Shown here in pieces: positions 50,917 through 62,612 of a stretch of DNA of 64,000 nucleotides. Below the pieces are notes generated by a model. That model made no database searches. It was not told the DNA's origin and was given only the letters and a program-made list of their open reading frames with translations. Source of the DNA: Yersinia similis (lineage in GTDB: Bacteria; Pseudomonadota; Gammaproteobacteria; Enterobacterales; Enterobacteriaceae); assembly GCF_001053095.1 (NCBI RefSeq), contig NZ_CGBP01000014.1, positions 1 through 64,000 on the forward strand. Direction: 5' to 3'. A program made the position numbers and the translations under genes. Numbering within the stretch: the stretch's first letter is position 1; every line of letters starts with the position of its first letter.

Positions 50917-52101
50917 TTAGAGCACAAGGCCCGCGATAGAAGCAGACAGCACACTGACCAGCGTGGAGCCATACAACAGCTTCAGACCAAAACGGGAAAC
51001 CACGTTACCTTGATGCTCATTCAGGCCTTTAATCGCACCGGCGACGATACCGATAGAAGAGAAGTTGGCGAATGAAACCAAGAATACGGACAGAATACCC
51101 ACACTGCGTGGTGAAAGTTGAGAAGCGACTTTCTGCAAATCTATCATTGCCACGAATTCGTTAGAAACCAGTTTGGTTGCCATGATACTCCCGACCTGTA
51201 AGGCCTCATGGGCAGGGATACCCATCACCCAAGCAAACGGGAAGAACACATAACCCAAAATTCCCTGGAAGCTAATACCGAATAGTAAGGTGAATAGAGC
51301 ATTCACCGCAGCAATCAACGCGATAAAACCAATCAACATGGCGGCAACGATAATGGCGACTTTGAAACCGGCCAGAATATATTCTCCCAGCATTTCAAAG
51401 AAGCTTTGGCCTTCGTGCAGATTACTCAGTTGCAAATCTTGTTCTTCGCCCACTTTGTACGGGTTGATCAAGGACAACACGATAAAGGTACTGAACATGT
51501 TGAGTACCAAGGCGGCGACTACAAACTTCGCATCCAGCATGGACATATAAGCGCCAACAATGGACATGGAAACGGTCGACATTGCTGTTGCCGCCATGGT
51601 GTACATGCGTTTTTCAGACATCTTGCCCAAAATATCTTTATAGGCAATAAAGTTTTCAGATTGCCCGAGAATCAGTGAACTGACGGCGTTGAATGATTCC
51701 AGTTTGCCCATACCGTTAACTTTGGACAGTAATGTACCGATCACACGAATGACGATTGGCAAGACTTTGATATATTGCAAAATACCGATTAATGCAGAAA
51801 TAAAGACAATAGGACACAACACTCTTAGGAAGAAGAACGCGAGACCTTTATCACCCATATCATTAAAGACAAAATCGGTACCGGCGGCTGCAAATCCTAG
51901 CAATGTGTCGAAAAACCCTGCGAATCCTTTCACAAAACCCAGTCCAGCTTCCGAATGGAGGAAGAAGTATGCCAGCAACACTTCTATAACCAACAATTGA
52001 ATAACAAACCGAATACGGATGCTTTTACGATCTTTACAGATTGCCAAAGCCAATATAGCCACCAAAACGAGGGCTAACGCAAACTGCAGAATATGGGACA
52101 T
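50917..52101 (-). CDS. nupC: Proton-coupled nucleoside transporter NupC
   Basis: Concentrative nucleoside importer of the inner membrane. 394 residues with about ten hydrophobic segments and re-entrant loops. Family blocks: [20 protein letters not shown] then [33 protein letters not shown], and [10 protein letters not shown] then [20 protein letters not shown]. Matches E. coli NupC along its length. Upstream, ATGTGATC on the minus strand near 52228-52235 is a CRP half-site, in line with CRP/CytR control of nupC in E. coli. Divergent from mntH as in E. coli. Confidence 0.96.
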   Translation of the reverse strand: MSHILQFALALVLVAILALAICKDRKSIRIRFVIQLLVIEVLLAYFFLHSEAGLGFVKGFAGFFDTLLGFAAAGTDFVFNDMGDKGLAFFFLRVLCPIVFISALIGILQYIKVLPIVIRVIGTLLSKVNGMGKLESFNAVSSLILGQSENFIAYKDILGKMSEKRMYTMAATAMSTVSMSIVGAYMSMLDAKFVVAALVLNMFSTFIVLSLINPYKVGEEQDLQLSNLHEGQSFFEMLGEYILAGFKVAIIVAAMLIGFIALIAAVNALFTLLFGISFQGILGYVFFPFAWVMGIPAHEALQVGSIMATKLVSNEFVAMIDLQKVASQLSPRSVGILSVFLVSFANFSSIGIVAGAIKGLNEHQGNVVSRFGLKLLYGSTLVSVLSASIAGLVL

Positions 52102-52547
52102 ATGTGCTCCAAATTTGAGGCAGGCGAGATTTTGGTGGTCATTTTATGTAACGGCCACATTAAAAACGAGATGTATGCCACAAATATAAAAACTCACTTT
52201 CATAAATGCAAACAAATTAGTGGGCTTGATCACATAAAAAATTATGTTAATAATCTGTATGGTAAGTAGCATAATCACGCAATTTATAAATGATTGTAGT
52301 TATAAATAATTGTAGTAATCCGTTCTGAAAATAGCGATCTAGTAGCGATGTAGTAATTAACATAATTTTTTCAAAAATCAGGTAGTAACGATCAGGAACG
52401 GCAAGTTATTCAGTGCGGCTATTCATTTGGCATCTACTAGCAAAAAAAAGTAATTTTACCATTACAAATGCGCTTGATAATTATTCTCATTTAAATGATA
52501 GTAGGAGTAAAACAATAACCGTGCACTTTCCAAGGGGTAAGCCTGAT
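52102..52547. promoter_or_regulatory. nupC/mntH divergent regulatory region
   Basis: About 445 AT-rich bases serving both genes. At 52475-52493 GATAATTATTCTCATTTAA matches the 19-bp Fur box consensus at 13 positions and lies ~60 bases before the mntH start. I do not see a clear MntR palindrome. A CRP half-site lies on the nupC side. Confidence 0.5.
52475..52493 (+). promoter_or_regulatory. Putative Fur box for mntH
   Basis: GATAATTATTCTCATTT keeps the GATAAT and TCATT halves of the Fur consensus. Fur control of mntH is known in E. coli. Confidence 0.5.
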
Positions 52548-53777
52548 ATGCTGAATGGCCGTGCTGTCGATACATCTCGTCGCCCATTAAGGAAGATTAA
52601 ACTCTCCTTGATGGGGCCTGCCTTTATTGCTGCCATTGCTTATATCGATCCCGGTAATTTCGCGACTAATATTCAGGCGGGGGCCACGTTTGGCTATACT
52701 TTGCTATGGGTTGTCGTGTGGGCCAACGTCATGGCGATGTTAGTCCAACTGCTGTCCGCCAAACTGGGTATTGCTACCGGTAAAAATCTGGCTGAGCATA
52801 TCCGTGACCGGTTCCCTCGCCCAGTCGTATGGGCTTATTGGGTGCAGGCCGAAATTATCGTGATGGCGACCGATTTGGCTGAGTTTATCGGGGCGGCTAT
52901 TGGTTTTAAGTTACTGTTTGGTGTGACGTTACTGCAAGGAGCGGTGCTGACCGGTATTGCCACCTTTCTTATTCTTATGTTGCAAAATAGGGGGCAAAAG
53001 CCTCTCGAATTGGTAATTGGTGGGCTGCTATTGTTTGTCGCCGCGGCTTATATTATTGAACTGATTTTCTCTCAGCCAGATATTGCGGCTCTTGGCCGTG
53101 GGATGCTTATCCCAAATTTACCTGATGGTAACGCCGTATTTTTAGCCGCAGGGGTGTTAGGGGCGACTATCATGCCGCACGTTATTTACCTGCATTCAGC
53201 ATTAACACAAACAGGGGGGAAAGAGTCTAAAGCTGAACGTTATGCCTCAACCAAGTTTGATGTAGCGATTGCCATGACGATTGCAGGCTTTGTTAATTTA
53301 GCTATGATGGCGACCGCCGCTGCGGCTTTTCATTTCAATGGTTATGAGAGCATTGCTGAAATCGAAGAGGCTTATGTAACCTTGCAGCCTCTGTTGGGTA
53401 ATGCTGCGGCCACTGTTTTTGGTTTGAGCTTAATCGCCGCCGGGCTTTCATCAACGGTCGTGGGTACGCTGGCGGGGCAAGTGGTCATGCAAGGCTTTGT
53501 GCGGTTTTATATACCAATGTGGGTGCGCCGCACGGTCACCATGTTGCCTTCTTTTATCGTCATTTTAGCCGGGATGGATGCGACACAAATATTGGTGATG
53601 AGCCAGGTTTTACTGAGCTTTGGTATTGCGTTGGCACTGGTGCCATTATTGGTTTTCACCGGTAATAAAGAATTGATGGGGGATCTGGTTGATACAAAAA
53701 CCACCCAGGTTTTGGGTAAACTGGTTGTCTTGGTTGTGGTTGGATTAAATGCTTATTTACTGATTAGCCTACTTTAG
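52548..53777 (+). CDS. mntH: Manganese/divalent metal proton symporter MntH
   Basis: Nramp-family importer of Mn(II), and less of Fe(II). 409 residues from the ATG at 52548 ([14 protein letters not shown]), preceded by AAGGGG; the frame is open upstream to 52413 but that part is not conserved. The metal site is formed by helix 1 [15 protein letters not shown] (Asp and Asn) and helix 6 [18 protein letters not shown] (Met and His). About 11 helices. Complete. Confidence 0.96.
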   Translation: MLNGRAVDTSRRPLRKIKLSLMGPAFIAAIAYIDPGNFATNIQAGATFGYTLLWVVVWANVMAMLVQLLSAKLGIATGKNLAEHIRDRFPRPVVWAYWVQAEIIVMATDLAEFIGAAIGFKLLFGVTLLQGAVLTGIATFLILMLQNRGQKPLELVIGGLLLFVAAAYIIELIFSQPDIAALGRGMLIPNLPDGNAVFLAAGVLGATIMPHVIYLHSALTQTGGKESKAERYASTKFDVAIAMTIAGFVNLAMMATAAAAFHFNGYESIAEIEEAYVTLQPLLGNAAATVFGLSLIAAGLSSTVVGTLAGQVVMQGFVRFYIPMWVRRTVTMLPSFIVILAGMDATQILVMSQVLLSFGIALALVPLLVFTGNKELMGDLVDTKTTQVLGKLVVLVVVGLNAYLLISLL

Positions 53778-53868
53778 ACCCAATAATAAACCGTGTCAGG
53801 CGCGTTGCCCCGGTAATAATTCCATGAAAACTGCCTGACAGTCTTTATCGAGTCATGACAACGTCTAT

Positions 53869-54282
53869 TTAGTCATCATGACGATGACCTCGCCCTTTCT
53901 TGTTGTAATGCTTTTTGCCATGTTTGTTGCCATGCTTGTCGTATTTCCAGTAACGGCCCTCATGGTTGTAATAATTTTTCTTCCACCATCCCCTGTCTTG
54001 CCAGCGGCGACCATCCCAGTAATGCCCATTGCGGTTACGTTCACCTAAATTTCGTCCCTGATGGTCCTGCCACCATTGGCGATCGCGCCAATCATAGCCA
54101 TCCCAATAATTACCACGACGATCTTGTTCACCAATTTGCAAAGAAATGCTGGGTAACAATTCAATGCTTTCCGCATTCGCCACGGGGGTTAACGGTAACC
54201 AGGCGAGTATCGTGGCCAATAATAACGGCTTTAACATTATTGGCTTCAATATTGTCGGTTTAAAAATACCCGTATTTAACAT
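53869..54282 (-). CDS. ypeC: YpeC-like exported DUF2502 protein
   Basis: 137 residues from the ATG at 54282 (AAGGAT 8 bases upstream); the ATG at 54237 would give a more usual signal peptide. The hydrophobic signal [18 protein letters not shown] precedes [20 protein letters not shown], which matches E. coli YpeC. The mature part is full of Trp, Tyr, Arg and Asp repeats ([30 protein letters not shown]) and ends in a His/Lys/Gly-rich tail ([19 protein letters not shown]) that could bind metal. Periplasmic, function unknown. Next to mntH as in E. coli. Confidence 0.85.
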   Translation of the reverse strand: MLNTGIFKPTILKPIMLKPLLLATILAWLPLTPVANAESIELLPSISLQIGEQDRRGNYWDGYDWRDRQWWQDHQGRNLGERNRNGHYWDGRRWQDRGWWKKNYYNHEGRYWKYDKHGNKHGKKHYNKKGRGHRHDD

Positions 54283-54405
54283 CTTTTATCCTTGCTCGGC
54301 CTTATTGGCAATGATGTCATCTTAAACAGTGCATTGACGATTGACGTTCGGATAAAACTGTAAAATAAAGTTTTAAGATTTATCTGCATGGGCGATAGCC
54401 AGCAG

Positions 54406-54426
54406 TCAGGGCACCTGAAGTGCCCT
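54406..54426 (-). terminator. Hairpin after the aldo/keto reductase gene
   Basis: AGGGCAC and GTGCCCT with a short loop lie 25 bases past the stop at 54452. There is no T tract on the minus strand, so termination may be weak or factor-dependent. Confidence 0.45.
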
Positions 54427-54451
54427 AATAATATGTTTGATGGGAAAGTGT

Positions 54452-55441
54452 CTAGGCTAAAATACGTTCGATAGCGTTGATTTCTTCATCACTGAAGTCT
54501 GTATTGGCTAACATGCCGATAGCATCATCAATCTGGCTGATTTTGCTGGCACCAATCAGCGCAGATGTGACTCTCCCACCACGTAACACCCAGGCTAAAG
54601 ACATCTGTGATAATTTTTGTCCACGATCGAGGGCCAACTCATTCAGTTGGCGTATTTTGAGCAGTTTTTCAGGTGTGAGTTGTTCAGGACTCAGGAATTT
54701 GCTGTTACTGGCTGCACGTGAGTCTTCTGGTATACCTGCCAGATAGCGATCGGTCAATAAACCGCCTGCCAACGGAGAAAAGGCAATAGAGCCAACACCA
54801 TATTCATCCAGCGTATCTTGCAAGTCTGCTTCAATCCCGCGTTCAAACATCGAATATTTCGGTTGGTGAATCAGGCAAGGAGTGCCGAGTGCGAGTAGAA
54901 TTTCACACGCTTGTTGTGCTTGCTCTGCGGGATAATTAGACAAACCTATATATAGTGCTTTGCCCTGACGCACCAGTAGGTCCAATGCTGCCATGGTTTC
55001 TTCCAGCGGCGTGTTGGGATCAGGGCGGTGGTGATAGAAGATATCGACATAATCCAACCCCATGCGTTGCAGACTTTGATTGATACTGGCAACCAGATAT
55101 TTCTTCGACCCCCAGTCACCGTAAGGGCCGGGCCACATGGTATAGCCTGCTTTGGAGGCGATAATCAGTTCATCACGATAAGGGCGCAGGTCTTGTTGTA
55201 GGATGCGGCCAAAATTCAGCTCAGCAGAGCCGGGGGGCGGCCCATAATTATTAGCTAAATCAAAGTGGGTGATGCCATGATCAAACGCTCGGTGGATCAG
55301 GTTACGGCTGTTTTCATACCGCGTGTTGTCACCAAAATTATGCCAAAGACCGAGAGAAATGGCTGGGAGCTTTAACCCACTGCGGCCACAACGATGATAC
55401 TCCATCTCTTGATAGCGAGAGGAACCTGCTTGATAAACCAT
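54452..55441 (-). CDS. Aldo/keto reductase, YghZ (L-glyceraldehyde 3-phosphate reductase) type
   Basis: 329-residue NADPH-dependent oxidoreductase with a TIM barrel. The start MEYHRCGRSGLKLPAISLGL followed by WHNFGD, and THFDLANNYGPPPGSAE with the catalytic Asp and Tyr, are characteristic of the AKR14 group that contains E. coli YghZ. The catalytic Lys is in ELIIASKAGY and the His in VDIFYHHRPD. The NADPH site near the C terminus is SALIGASKISQID. Somewhat shorter than YghZ at the C terminus. Could act on methylglyoxal or triose phosphate; substrate not proven. Single gene. Confidence 0.86.
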   Translation of the reverse strand: MVYQAGSSRYQEMEYHRCGRSGLKLPAISLGLWHNFGDNTRYENSRNLIHRAFDHGITHFDLANNYGPPPGSAELNFGRILQQDLRPYRDELIIASKAGYTMWPGPYGDWGSKKYLVASINQSLQRMGLDYVDIFYHHRPDPNTPLEETMAALDLLVRQGKALYIGLSNYPAEQAQQACEILLALGTPCLIHQPKYSMFERGIEADLQDTLDEYGVGSIAFSPLAGGLLTDRYLAGIPEDSRAASNSKFLSPEQLTPEKLLKIRQLNELALDRGQKLSQMSLAWVLRGGRVTSALIGASKISQIDDAIGMLANTDFSDEEINAIERILA

Positions 55442-55577
55442 GATGGCCTCTATTAGTGATAGCGAACGGCATTAGTGATAGCAAACAATAATAAAAATAA
55501 GCAATATTTTAGTGTATGCGCTTTCGTCGGTTGTGTAAGTTGTGGCGATCACAGTGCTAATCAGAGCGTTATCGTAA

Positions 55578-56456
55578 TTAGCGTGGTGAGTTAGTGCTTT
55601 CCGTTAATTGATCTAATAGCCAATAGCCTGCAGGTCCTGGTGGGTTTTTTTTCGACCAAACCGCATCAATAGAGATCATTTTTGGCCAACCTTGCACTGG
55701 CAAGGTCACCAGTTTCTGACGCCCGAATTGCTCGACTAGCCAACGGGGTAAGATAGCCCAGCCAAAGCCTTGCTCAGCCATCTCTAGCAACATCAAATAA
55801 CTGGGGGCGGACCATGTCAAACCTTGAGATTGATTATGATCAGTACGGTTATAGGTATTCAGACATAGCTGACGCGTGGTGGCCAATTGCTCATTTTTCA
55901 GGTGCGGAAGGGCTGTCAGAGGATGACCGCGTAGCACAAACACCGCCATTTCAGTCTGTGCGGCCAGCCGAATAGACGCAATATCAGGGGGATAGCGTTC
56001 CTGCATTTCCACGACACCAATATGGGCGCGCTTGAGCTGCAAGAGGTCAATGACATCCTCATCTTCGGCAACCAAACACTCGAATTCGACATCAGGGTAG
56101 CACTGCTCAAAACGGTGTAGCAGATTTTCATGATGTGCTGGCTGATAATAAGTGTCTGACAGGACGAATGTTAATCGTGTCTCAACTTGACCGGCCAGAC
56201 GGATAGATAAATCAGTCAGGCGCTCACTGGCGGCCAAAATCTCTTGTACGTGAGCTAATACTCGGCGGCCATGATCGGTTAACACTGGCTGACGGGCTTG
56301 TCTGTCAAATAAGGTTAAGCCAAGGTCCGCCTCCAGATTTGCGATAGCAGTACTGATGGTTGATTGGCTTTTGCGTAGCTTACGGGCTGCCGCTGAGAAA
56401 GAGCCAAGGGCCGCAGCCTCAACAAAAGCAATCAATGCTTCAGGAGAATAATGCAT
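55578..56456 (-). CDS. LysR-type regulator divergent from a PACE efflux gene
   Basis: 292 residues. N-terminal winged helix (LIAFVEAAALGSFSAAARKL followed by RKSQSTISTAIANLEADLG) and a C-terminal two-lobed ligand-binding domain (~90-290). LysR proteins typically sit divergent to their targets; here the partner is the efflux gene at 56560, 103 bases away. By analogy with AceR/AceI it could sense a diamine or biocide. Ligand not known. Confidence 0.85.
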   Translation of the reverse strand: MHYSPEALIAFVEAAALGSFSAAARKLRKSQSTISTAIANLEADLGLTLFDRQARQPVLTDHGRRVLAHVQEILAASERLTDLSIRLAGQVETRLTFVLSDTYYQPAHHENLLHRFEQCYPDVEFECLVAEDEDVIDLLQLKRAHIGVVEMQERYPPDIASIRLAAQTEMAVFVLRGHPLTALPHLKNEQLATTRQLCLNTYNRTDHNQSQGLTWSAPSYLMLLEMAEQGFGWAILPRWLVEQFGRQKLVTLPVQGWPKMISIDAVWSKKNPPGPAGYWLLDQLTESTNSPR

Positions 56457-56559
56457 AATGTATCTATTTTATCGATGGATTCTATTTTTAATCTATCTTA
56501 AAAAGCGATGATAATCACCTGCAACAAGGTGTTATTAAACTTATTTAAGTAGGTATTTT

Positions 56560-57036
56560 ATGCAAGTCCATCACAAATCTTTGGTTGAACGGGTTATCCA
56601 TGCTATCGGCTTTGAGGTGATTGCCGTCGCTATTTGTGCGCCGGTCGGGGCATGGCTATTAGATCGTTCAATATTACAAATGGGTACGCTGGCGGTGCTT
56701 CTCTCTTCAATCGCGATGTTGTGGAACATTGTTTACAACAGCCTGTTTGACTATTTTTGGCCTGTCAGCCGGGTAACAAAAACGCTCAAGGTACGGGTAT
56801 TCCACGCTCTGGGGTTTGAAGGTGGCTTTATTCTGATGGGCTTACCTGTTGCTGCTTTTGCGTTAGGGGTCTCAATGTGGCAGGCGTTAGTGCTTGAGAT
56901 TGGTTTCTTCCTGTTCTTCCTGCCCTATACGATGTTTTATAACTGGATGTATGACAGTTTGCGGATGCGGATTATTCGCTCCCGCCAGGCAACTGAATTG
57001 AAACTCGCCTCAGAAAATCGGCGTAGCTCACGCTAA
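56560..57036 (+). CDS. PACE-family multidrug/biocide efflux protein
   Basis: 158-residue inner-membrane protein with four helices arranged as two tandem bacterial transmembrane pair (BTP) domains. The halves repeat the pattern RVIHAIGFEVIAVAICAPVG ... WNIVYNSLFDYFW and RVFHALGFEGGFILMGLPVA ... YNWMYDSLRMRI. The conserved Glu in helix 1 (GFEVI) and helix 3 (GFEGG) are the key charged residues of AceI-type transporters that export chlorhexidine, acriflavine and short diamines. Divergent from a LysR gene. Confidence 0.88.
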   Translation: MQVHHKSLVERVIHAIGFEVIAVAICAPVGAWLLDRSILQMGTLAVLLSSIAMLWNIVYNSLFDYFWPVSRVTKTLKVRVFHALGFEGGFILMGLPVAAFALGVSMWQALVLEIGFFLFFLPYTMFYNWMYDSLRMRIIRSRQATELKLASENRRSSR

Positions 57037-57216
57037 ATTTTTTCTTTGTCCCTATTTTCACGCTGCTCAATCGCGTTGATTGGGTAAAACTGAAACGTTT
57101 TTATGAGATATCAGTCACAAAACAAAGTGGTTTACCGTATTGAGATTGTTGTTTTTCTGGCGTGATTTTACAGTGGGCATAATTAAAGCTAAGCATCCTG
57201 CAATGGAGAGATTTTG

Positions 57217-58188
57217 ATGACGACTTATGCCCTGGTGGGTGACGTTGGCGGTACGAATGCCCGGTTGGCGCTTTGCGCTGTTGCTACGGGTGAGATATTG
57301 CAAGCAAAGACATATTCAGGGTTGGAATATGAAAGTTTAGAGGATGTAATCAAACAATATCTATCAGAGCATCAGGCCAAGGTCACCGACGCTTGCATCG
57401 CGATTGCCTGCCCGGTTACCGGGGACTGGGTCGCAATGACGAACCATACTTGGGCATTTTCTATTGCGGCCATGCAACAGAATCTGGGTCTGGATAATTT
57501 GGAAGTGATTAATGATTTCACCGCGGTCTCCATGGCGATCCCCGTGTTATCCACCCAAGACGTTCTGCAATTTGGCGGCACTCAACCACAGCCCGGCAAA
57601 CCGGTGGCGGTGTATGGCGCAGGTACCGGGCTGGGGGTAGCACATTTAGTGAATGTGGGCCGCCGTTGGATTAGTTTACCGGGAGAAGGTGGCCATGTTG
57701 ATTTTGCGCCTAATAGTGAAGAAGAAGACCAGATTCTGGCCGTATTGCGCCAAGAACTGGGGCATGTTTCCGCTGAGCGGGTGTTATCTGGGCCGGGCTT
57801 GGTCAATTTATATCGGGCGATTGTGATTGCTGATGCGCGCTTACCTGAGAAACTGGCCCCGAAAGATATTACCGAGCGGGCGATGGCAGATAGCTGTACC
57901 GATTGCCGCCGGGCATTATCACTATTTTGTATAATTATGGGCCGCTTTGGGGGCAATTTAGCCCTTAACCTCAGCACGTTTGGTGGCGTTTATATTGCCG
58001 GTGGTATCGTGCCACGCTTTATGGCGTTCTTTAAAGCCTCTGGCTTCCGCGCTGCGTTTGAAGATAAAGGCCGTTTTAAAGATTTCTTACAAGACATTCC
58101 GGTATATATGATTACTCATCCACAACCTGGTTTACTGGGGGCCGGTGCCTATTTGCGCCAAACATTGGGGTATGAATTGTCGATCTGA
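57217..58188 (+). CDS. glk: Glucokinase Glk
   Basis: Phosphorylates free intracellular glucose with ATP. 323 residues from the ATG at 57217; a TTG one codon earlier is not used by the family. ATP loop [16 protein letters not shown], catalytic Asp in [15 protein letters not shown] near 100, and [11 protein letters not shown] near 132. Bacterial (non-ROK) glucokinase family, full length. TGGAGAG precedes the start. Single gene. Confidence 0.97.
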   Translation: MTTYALVGDVGGTNARLALCAVATGEILQAKTYSGLEYESLEDVIKQYLSEHQAKVTDACIAIACPVTGDWVAMTNHTWAFSIAAMQQNLGLDNLEVINDFTAVSMAIPVLSTQDVLQFGGTQPQPGKPVAVYGAGTGLGVAHLVNVGRRWISLPGEGGHVDFAPNSEEEDQILAVLRQELGHVSAERVLSGPGLVNLYRAIVIADARLPEKLAPKDITERAMADSCTDCRRALSLFCIIMGRFGGNLALNLSTFGGVYIAGGIVPRFMAFFKASGFRAAFEDKGRFKDFLQDIPVYMITHPQPGLLGAGAYLRQTLGYELSI

Positions 58189-58270
58189 TTTATCCTGGCC
58201 GAGTTATATTCATGATGGGGCGATGATATCTGCCGGGAGATAAATTCCGGCAGATATCATGCGCAGGAGG

Positions 58271-59784
<1,514 letters not shown>

Positions 59785-61020
59785 ATGGCTGAATTACCTG
59801 CTAAACGTCGTTTTACCCGAATTGATCGTCTCCCCCCGTATGTTTTTAATATTACTTCTGAGCTGAAGATGGCCGCCCGGCGTCGGGGCGAAGATATTAT
59901 TGACTTCAGCATGGGCAATCCTGACGGCCCGACACCGCCGCATATCGTTGAGAAAATGTGCAGTGTCGCTCAACGTGAAGATACTCACGGTTATTCAACT
60001 TCACGTGGAATACCGCGCCTGCGTAGAGCGATTTCCCGCTGGTATGCCGATCGCTATCAGGTGGATATCGATCCAGAAAATGAAGCTATTGTCACTATCG
60101 GTTCTAAAGAAGGGCTGGCTCACCTGATGCTGGCAACGCTGGATCACGGGGATACGGTACTGGTGCCAAACCCCAGCTATCCGATCCACATTTATGGTGC
60201 CGTGATCGCCGGTGCGCAAGTACGGTCAGTGCCATTGACCGAAGGTATTGATTTTTTTGGCGAGCTGGAACGCGCTATCCGTGAAACCATTCCTAAACCC
60301 AAAATGATGATCCTCGGTTTCCCATCAAACCCGACAGCGCAATGTGTTGAGCTGGATTTTTTTGAGCGGGTGGTGGCACTGGCGAAGCAATACGATGTGC
60401 TGGTGGTGCATGATCTGGCTTATGCAGACATCGTTTATGATGGCTGGAAAGCGCCGTCAATTATGCAGGTACCGGGGGCGAAGGATATTGCGGTAGAATT
60501 CTTTACGTTATCCAAAAGTTACAATATGGCTGGTTGGCGGATTGGTTTTATGGTCGGCAATCCTGAATTGGTCAATGCTCTGGCCCGGATTAAGAGTTAC
60601 CACGATTACGGTACTTTCACGCCATTACAGGTAGCCGCGATTGCAGCATTGGAAGGCGATCAGCAGTGTGTCCGTGATATTGCTGAGCAATACCGCCAGC
60701 GACGTAATGCCTTAGTGCGTGGGTTACATGAGGCAGGCTGGATGGTTGAGAATCCAAAAGCCTCAATGTATGTCTGGGCAAAAATTCCAGAACCTTATGC
60801 ACATTTAGGTTCACTGGAGTTCGCTAAACGCTTGCTGGCAGGGGCGAAAGTGTGTGTCTCGCCGGGGATTGGCTTTGGGGACTACGGTGATACGCATGTA
60901 CGTTTTGCCTTGATTGAGAATCAAGACCGTATTCGCCAGGCAGTGCGTGGGATTAAGAGCATGTTTCGCGCTGATGGTTTGCTGAAACCGGGCAAATCCT
61001 CCCCCAATGAAACGGCCTAA
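59785..61020 (+). CDS. alaC: Glutamate-pyruvate aminotransferase AlaC
   Basis: Major alanine-forming transaminase. 411 residues, one short of E. coli AlaC. The start FTRIDRLPPYVFNITSELK and DFSMGNPDGPTPPHIVEKM match the family. The PLP-binding Asn/Asp/Tyr are in GFPSNPTAQCVEL and VVHDLAYADI, the PLP Lys is in FTLSKSYNMAGWRIGF near 238, and the carboxylate-binding Arg is in THVRFALIENQDR. Cytoplasmic. Confidence 0.96.
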   Translation: MAELPAKRRFTRIDRLPPYVFNITSELKMAARRRGEDIIDFSMGNPDGPTPPHIVEKMCSVAQREDTHGYSTSRGIPRLRRAISRWYADRYQVDIDPENEAIVTIGSKEGLAHLMLATLDHGDTVLVPNPSYPIHIYGAVIAGAQVRSVPLTEGIDFFGELERAIRETIPKPKMMILGFPSNPTAQCVELDFFERVVALAKQYDVLVVHDLAYADIVYDGWKAPSIMQVPGAKDIAVEFFTLSKSYNMAGWRIGFMVGNPELVNALARIKSYHDYGTFTPLQVAAIAALEGDQQCVRDIAEQYRQRRNALVRGLHEAGWMVENPKASMYVWAKIPEPYAHLGSLEFAKRLLAGAKVCVSPGIGFGDYGDTHVRFALIENQDRIRQAVRGIKSMFRADGLLKPGKSSPNETA

Positions 61021-61174
61021 TCAAACAAAGTCGATTACCCAGTAATTTGCATTTTGGTAAGGTGCTTAGGTGTGTTGCCAAAATGCCAACTCTATCGCCA
61101 TGTTCTTAATGTTGTCTTCATCGATTTGCGTCATATTGATTAAATTATTCTTATGCCGCCAACGGAGCGTGGCT

Positions 61175-61699
61175 ATGAAAAATCGCTACTCTTTACCCCA
61201 AATAGTTCTGCATTGGTTAACTTTATTGATGATCATATTGACCTATTCGGCAATGTTGCTCAGCGATACTGTGCCCGATGAAGACCGGACATTCGTGAGG
61301 AACTTGCATTTTAATTTTGGTATTTCTGTCTGGCTATTAATGTTAGTGCGGCTTTGGTTGCGGCAGAGAAACCTGACACCAGCCATTTCGCCACCGTTGC
61401 CTAATTGGCAGTTATTGGGGGTCCATCTTTCGCATTGGGGGTTGTATTTGATGTTCCTATCACTGCCGATTCTGGGTGTTTTGACTCAGGCTTATGGTGG
61501 AAGAACTTGGCTACTGCTGGGCTGGCAAGTACCGCAGTGGCTCACTCCTAACACTGACGTGCGAGATTACCTTAAGCAAACCCATGTGTTCATTGCCAAT
61601 TTGGGCTATTTCGTGATTGGGATACACGGTATCGCGGCACTGTATCATCACTATATTCGCCGTGATGATACTTTGCGCAGAATGATGCCTGGAAAATGA
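61175..61699 (+). CDS. cybB: Cytochrome b561 family protein
   Basis: 174 residues from the ATG at 61175 (GGAG 10 bases upstream); the frame is open to 61070 but the added part is not conserved. Four helices with His ligands in IVLHWLTLLM, VRNLHFNFG, GVHLSHWGLYL and IGIHGIAALYHHY, enough for two b hemes. Inner-membrane electron carrier similar to E. coli CybB, which oxidises quinol and reacts with superoxide. Single gene. Confidence 0.86.
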   Translation: MKNRYSLPQIVLHWLTLLMIILTYSAMLLSDTVPDEDRTFVRNLHFNFGISVWLLMLVRLWLRQRNLTPAISPPLPNWQLLGVHLSHWGLYLMFLSLPILGVLTQAYGGRTWLLLGWQVPQWLTPNTDVRDYLKQTHVFIANLGYFVIGIHGIAALYHHYIRRDDTLRRMMPGK

Positions 61700-61807
61700 T
61701 CCAAGCATTCGAGATGACAAAGGGCGCTGATGTGCCCCGAGCCCGAGGTTGATGTTAATGACTGAGGGCCAGCGGTGGAGAGAATAAGCAGTAAGTAAAG
61801 CGCTGCC

Positions 61808-61882
61808 TTACTCCACCATCAGCATAAAGGTGCCAACCCAAATCACTAACATAATTGAGATACCCATAAAGAAATATTTCAC
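61808..61882 (-). CDS. ypdK: Small membrane protein YpdK
   Basis: 24 codons on the minus strand, GTG start at 61882, stop TAA at 61808. The product starts MKYFFMGISIMLVIWVGTF and ends MLMVE: one transmembrane helix with a single basic residue at the N terminus. It is nearly the same as E. coli YpdK (23 residues), and as there it lies close to alaC. AAGGGGA nine bases upstream of the GTG is a very strong ribosome site. Function unknown. Confidence 0.85.
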   Translation of the reverse strand: MKYFFMGISIMLVIWVGTFMLMVE

Positions 61883-62171
61883 TGAACGACTCCCCTTGGT
61901 GTGATTTCAATAGCAAGCTGAGACACATTCGGCATGTCGTGCCAGTCAGTCCACTGGCTCCGACAGAATGGCGCTACTGTAATCCCAATAGGGAGAAAAC
62001 TTCAATACTGTAATTTTATGTATCAGATCACATATTCATACAAAAATGGCAATAAATACCAATCAATACATATAAGTGTGATTTATTTCACATTATTTTA
62101 AATTATCACCAAATAACAATTTGTTACTCTATTGGTGACGCGATAAGCCGTATGGCCTGATAGCCATTTCA
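61883..62171. promoter_or_regulatory. Upstream region of ypdK / 3' of hicB
   Basis: About 290 AT-rich bases containing the presumed ypdK promoter. No further gene seen. GTGACGCGATAAGCCG near 62138 is the only GC-rich block. Confidence 0.35.
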
Positions 62172-62612
62172 TCAGACGATTTTCCGCACAGTGACATCAA
62201 CTTCAAAGCCCAATAAATAAAGGGCTTGTTCCAGTGCTTCTACTTTAGAGGCGTAATAAACATCCAGCAGGCGATCCATTTGGGCTGCATTCAAACTGAG
62301 TTTGCGGGCCATATCGGCTTTGCGGGTATCACTGGCGAGCATAGCATTGTGTAATTCAGCTTTCAGGCGTACAAGAATAGGGACATGAACCGCGATATCA
62401 CCCGGCTGTAGTGCTGAGGGGGCAGGGATCCGGCGGCGCTCTTCCATCTCGGCGGCAATGCCGTTTTTAATCCCCTCCTGTGCTTCCAACTCGACATCTT
62501 CAAGGGAGTATGTCACTGAACTCAATTCAGGGAAGTCACGATAATGAATATGGTATTCGCCACTGGCTTCATCAACGGTATAACTGGCGGGATAACTGAA
62601 CACGGCGTTCAC
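62172..62612 (-). CDS. HicB-type antitoxin, no HicA partner seen
   Basis: 146 residues. N-terminal HicB domain (~1-65) with YHIHYRDFPELSSVTYSLED then VELEAQEGIKNGI, the partly degraded RNase H-like fold of HicB. A C-terminal helix-turn-helix follows (~90-135: NAMLASDTRKADMARKLSLN, then AAQMDRLLDVYY). HicB neutralises the HicA mRNA interferase and represses the operon. A hicA gene would normally lie just upstream; the 100 bases there contain no dsRBD-like ORF, only the wrecked 5' end of a divergent gene. An orphan antitoxin or a regulator on its own. Confidence 0.82.
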   Translation of the reverse strand: MNAVFSYPASYTVDEASGEYHIHYRDFPELSSVTYSLEDVELEAQEGIKNGIAAEMEERRRIPAPSALQPGDIAVHVPILVRLKAELHNAMLASDTRKADMARKLSLNAAQMDRLLDVYYASKVEALEQALYLLGFEVDVTVRKIV

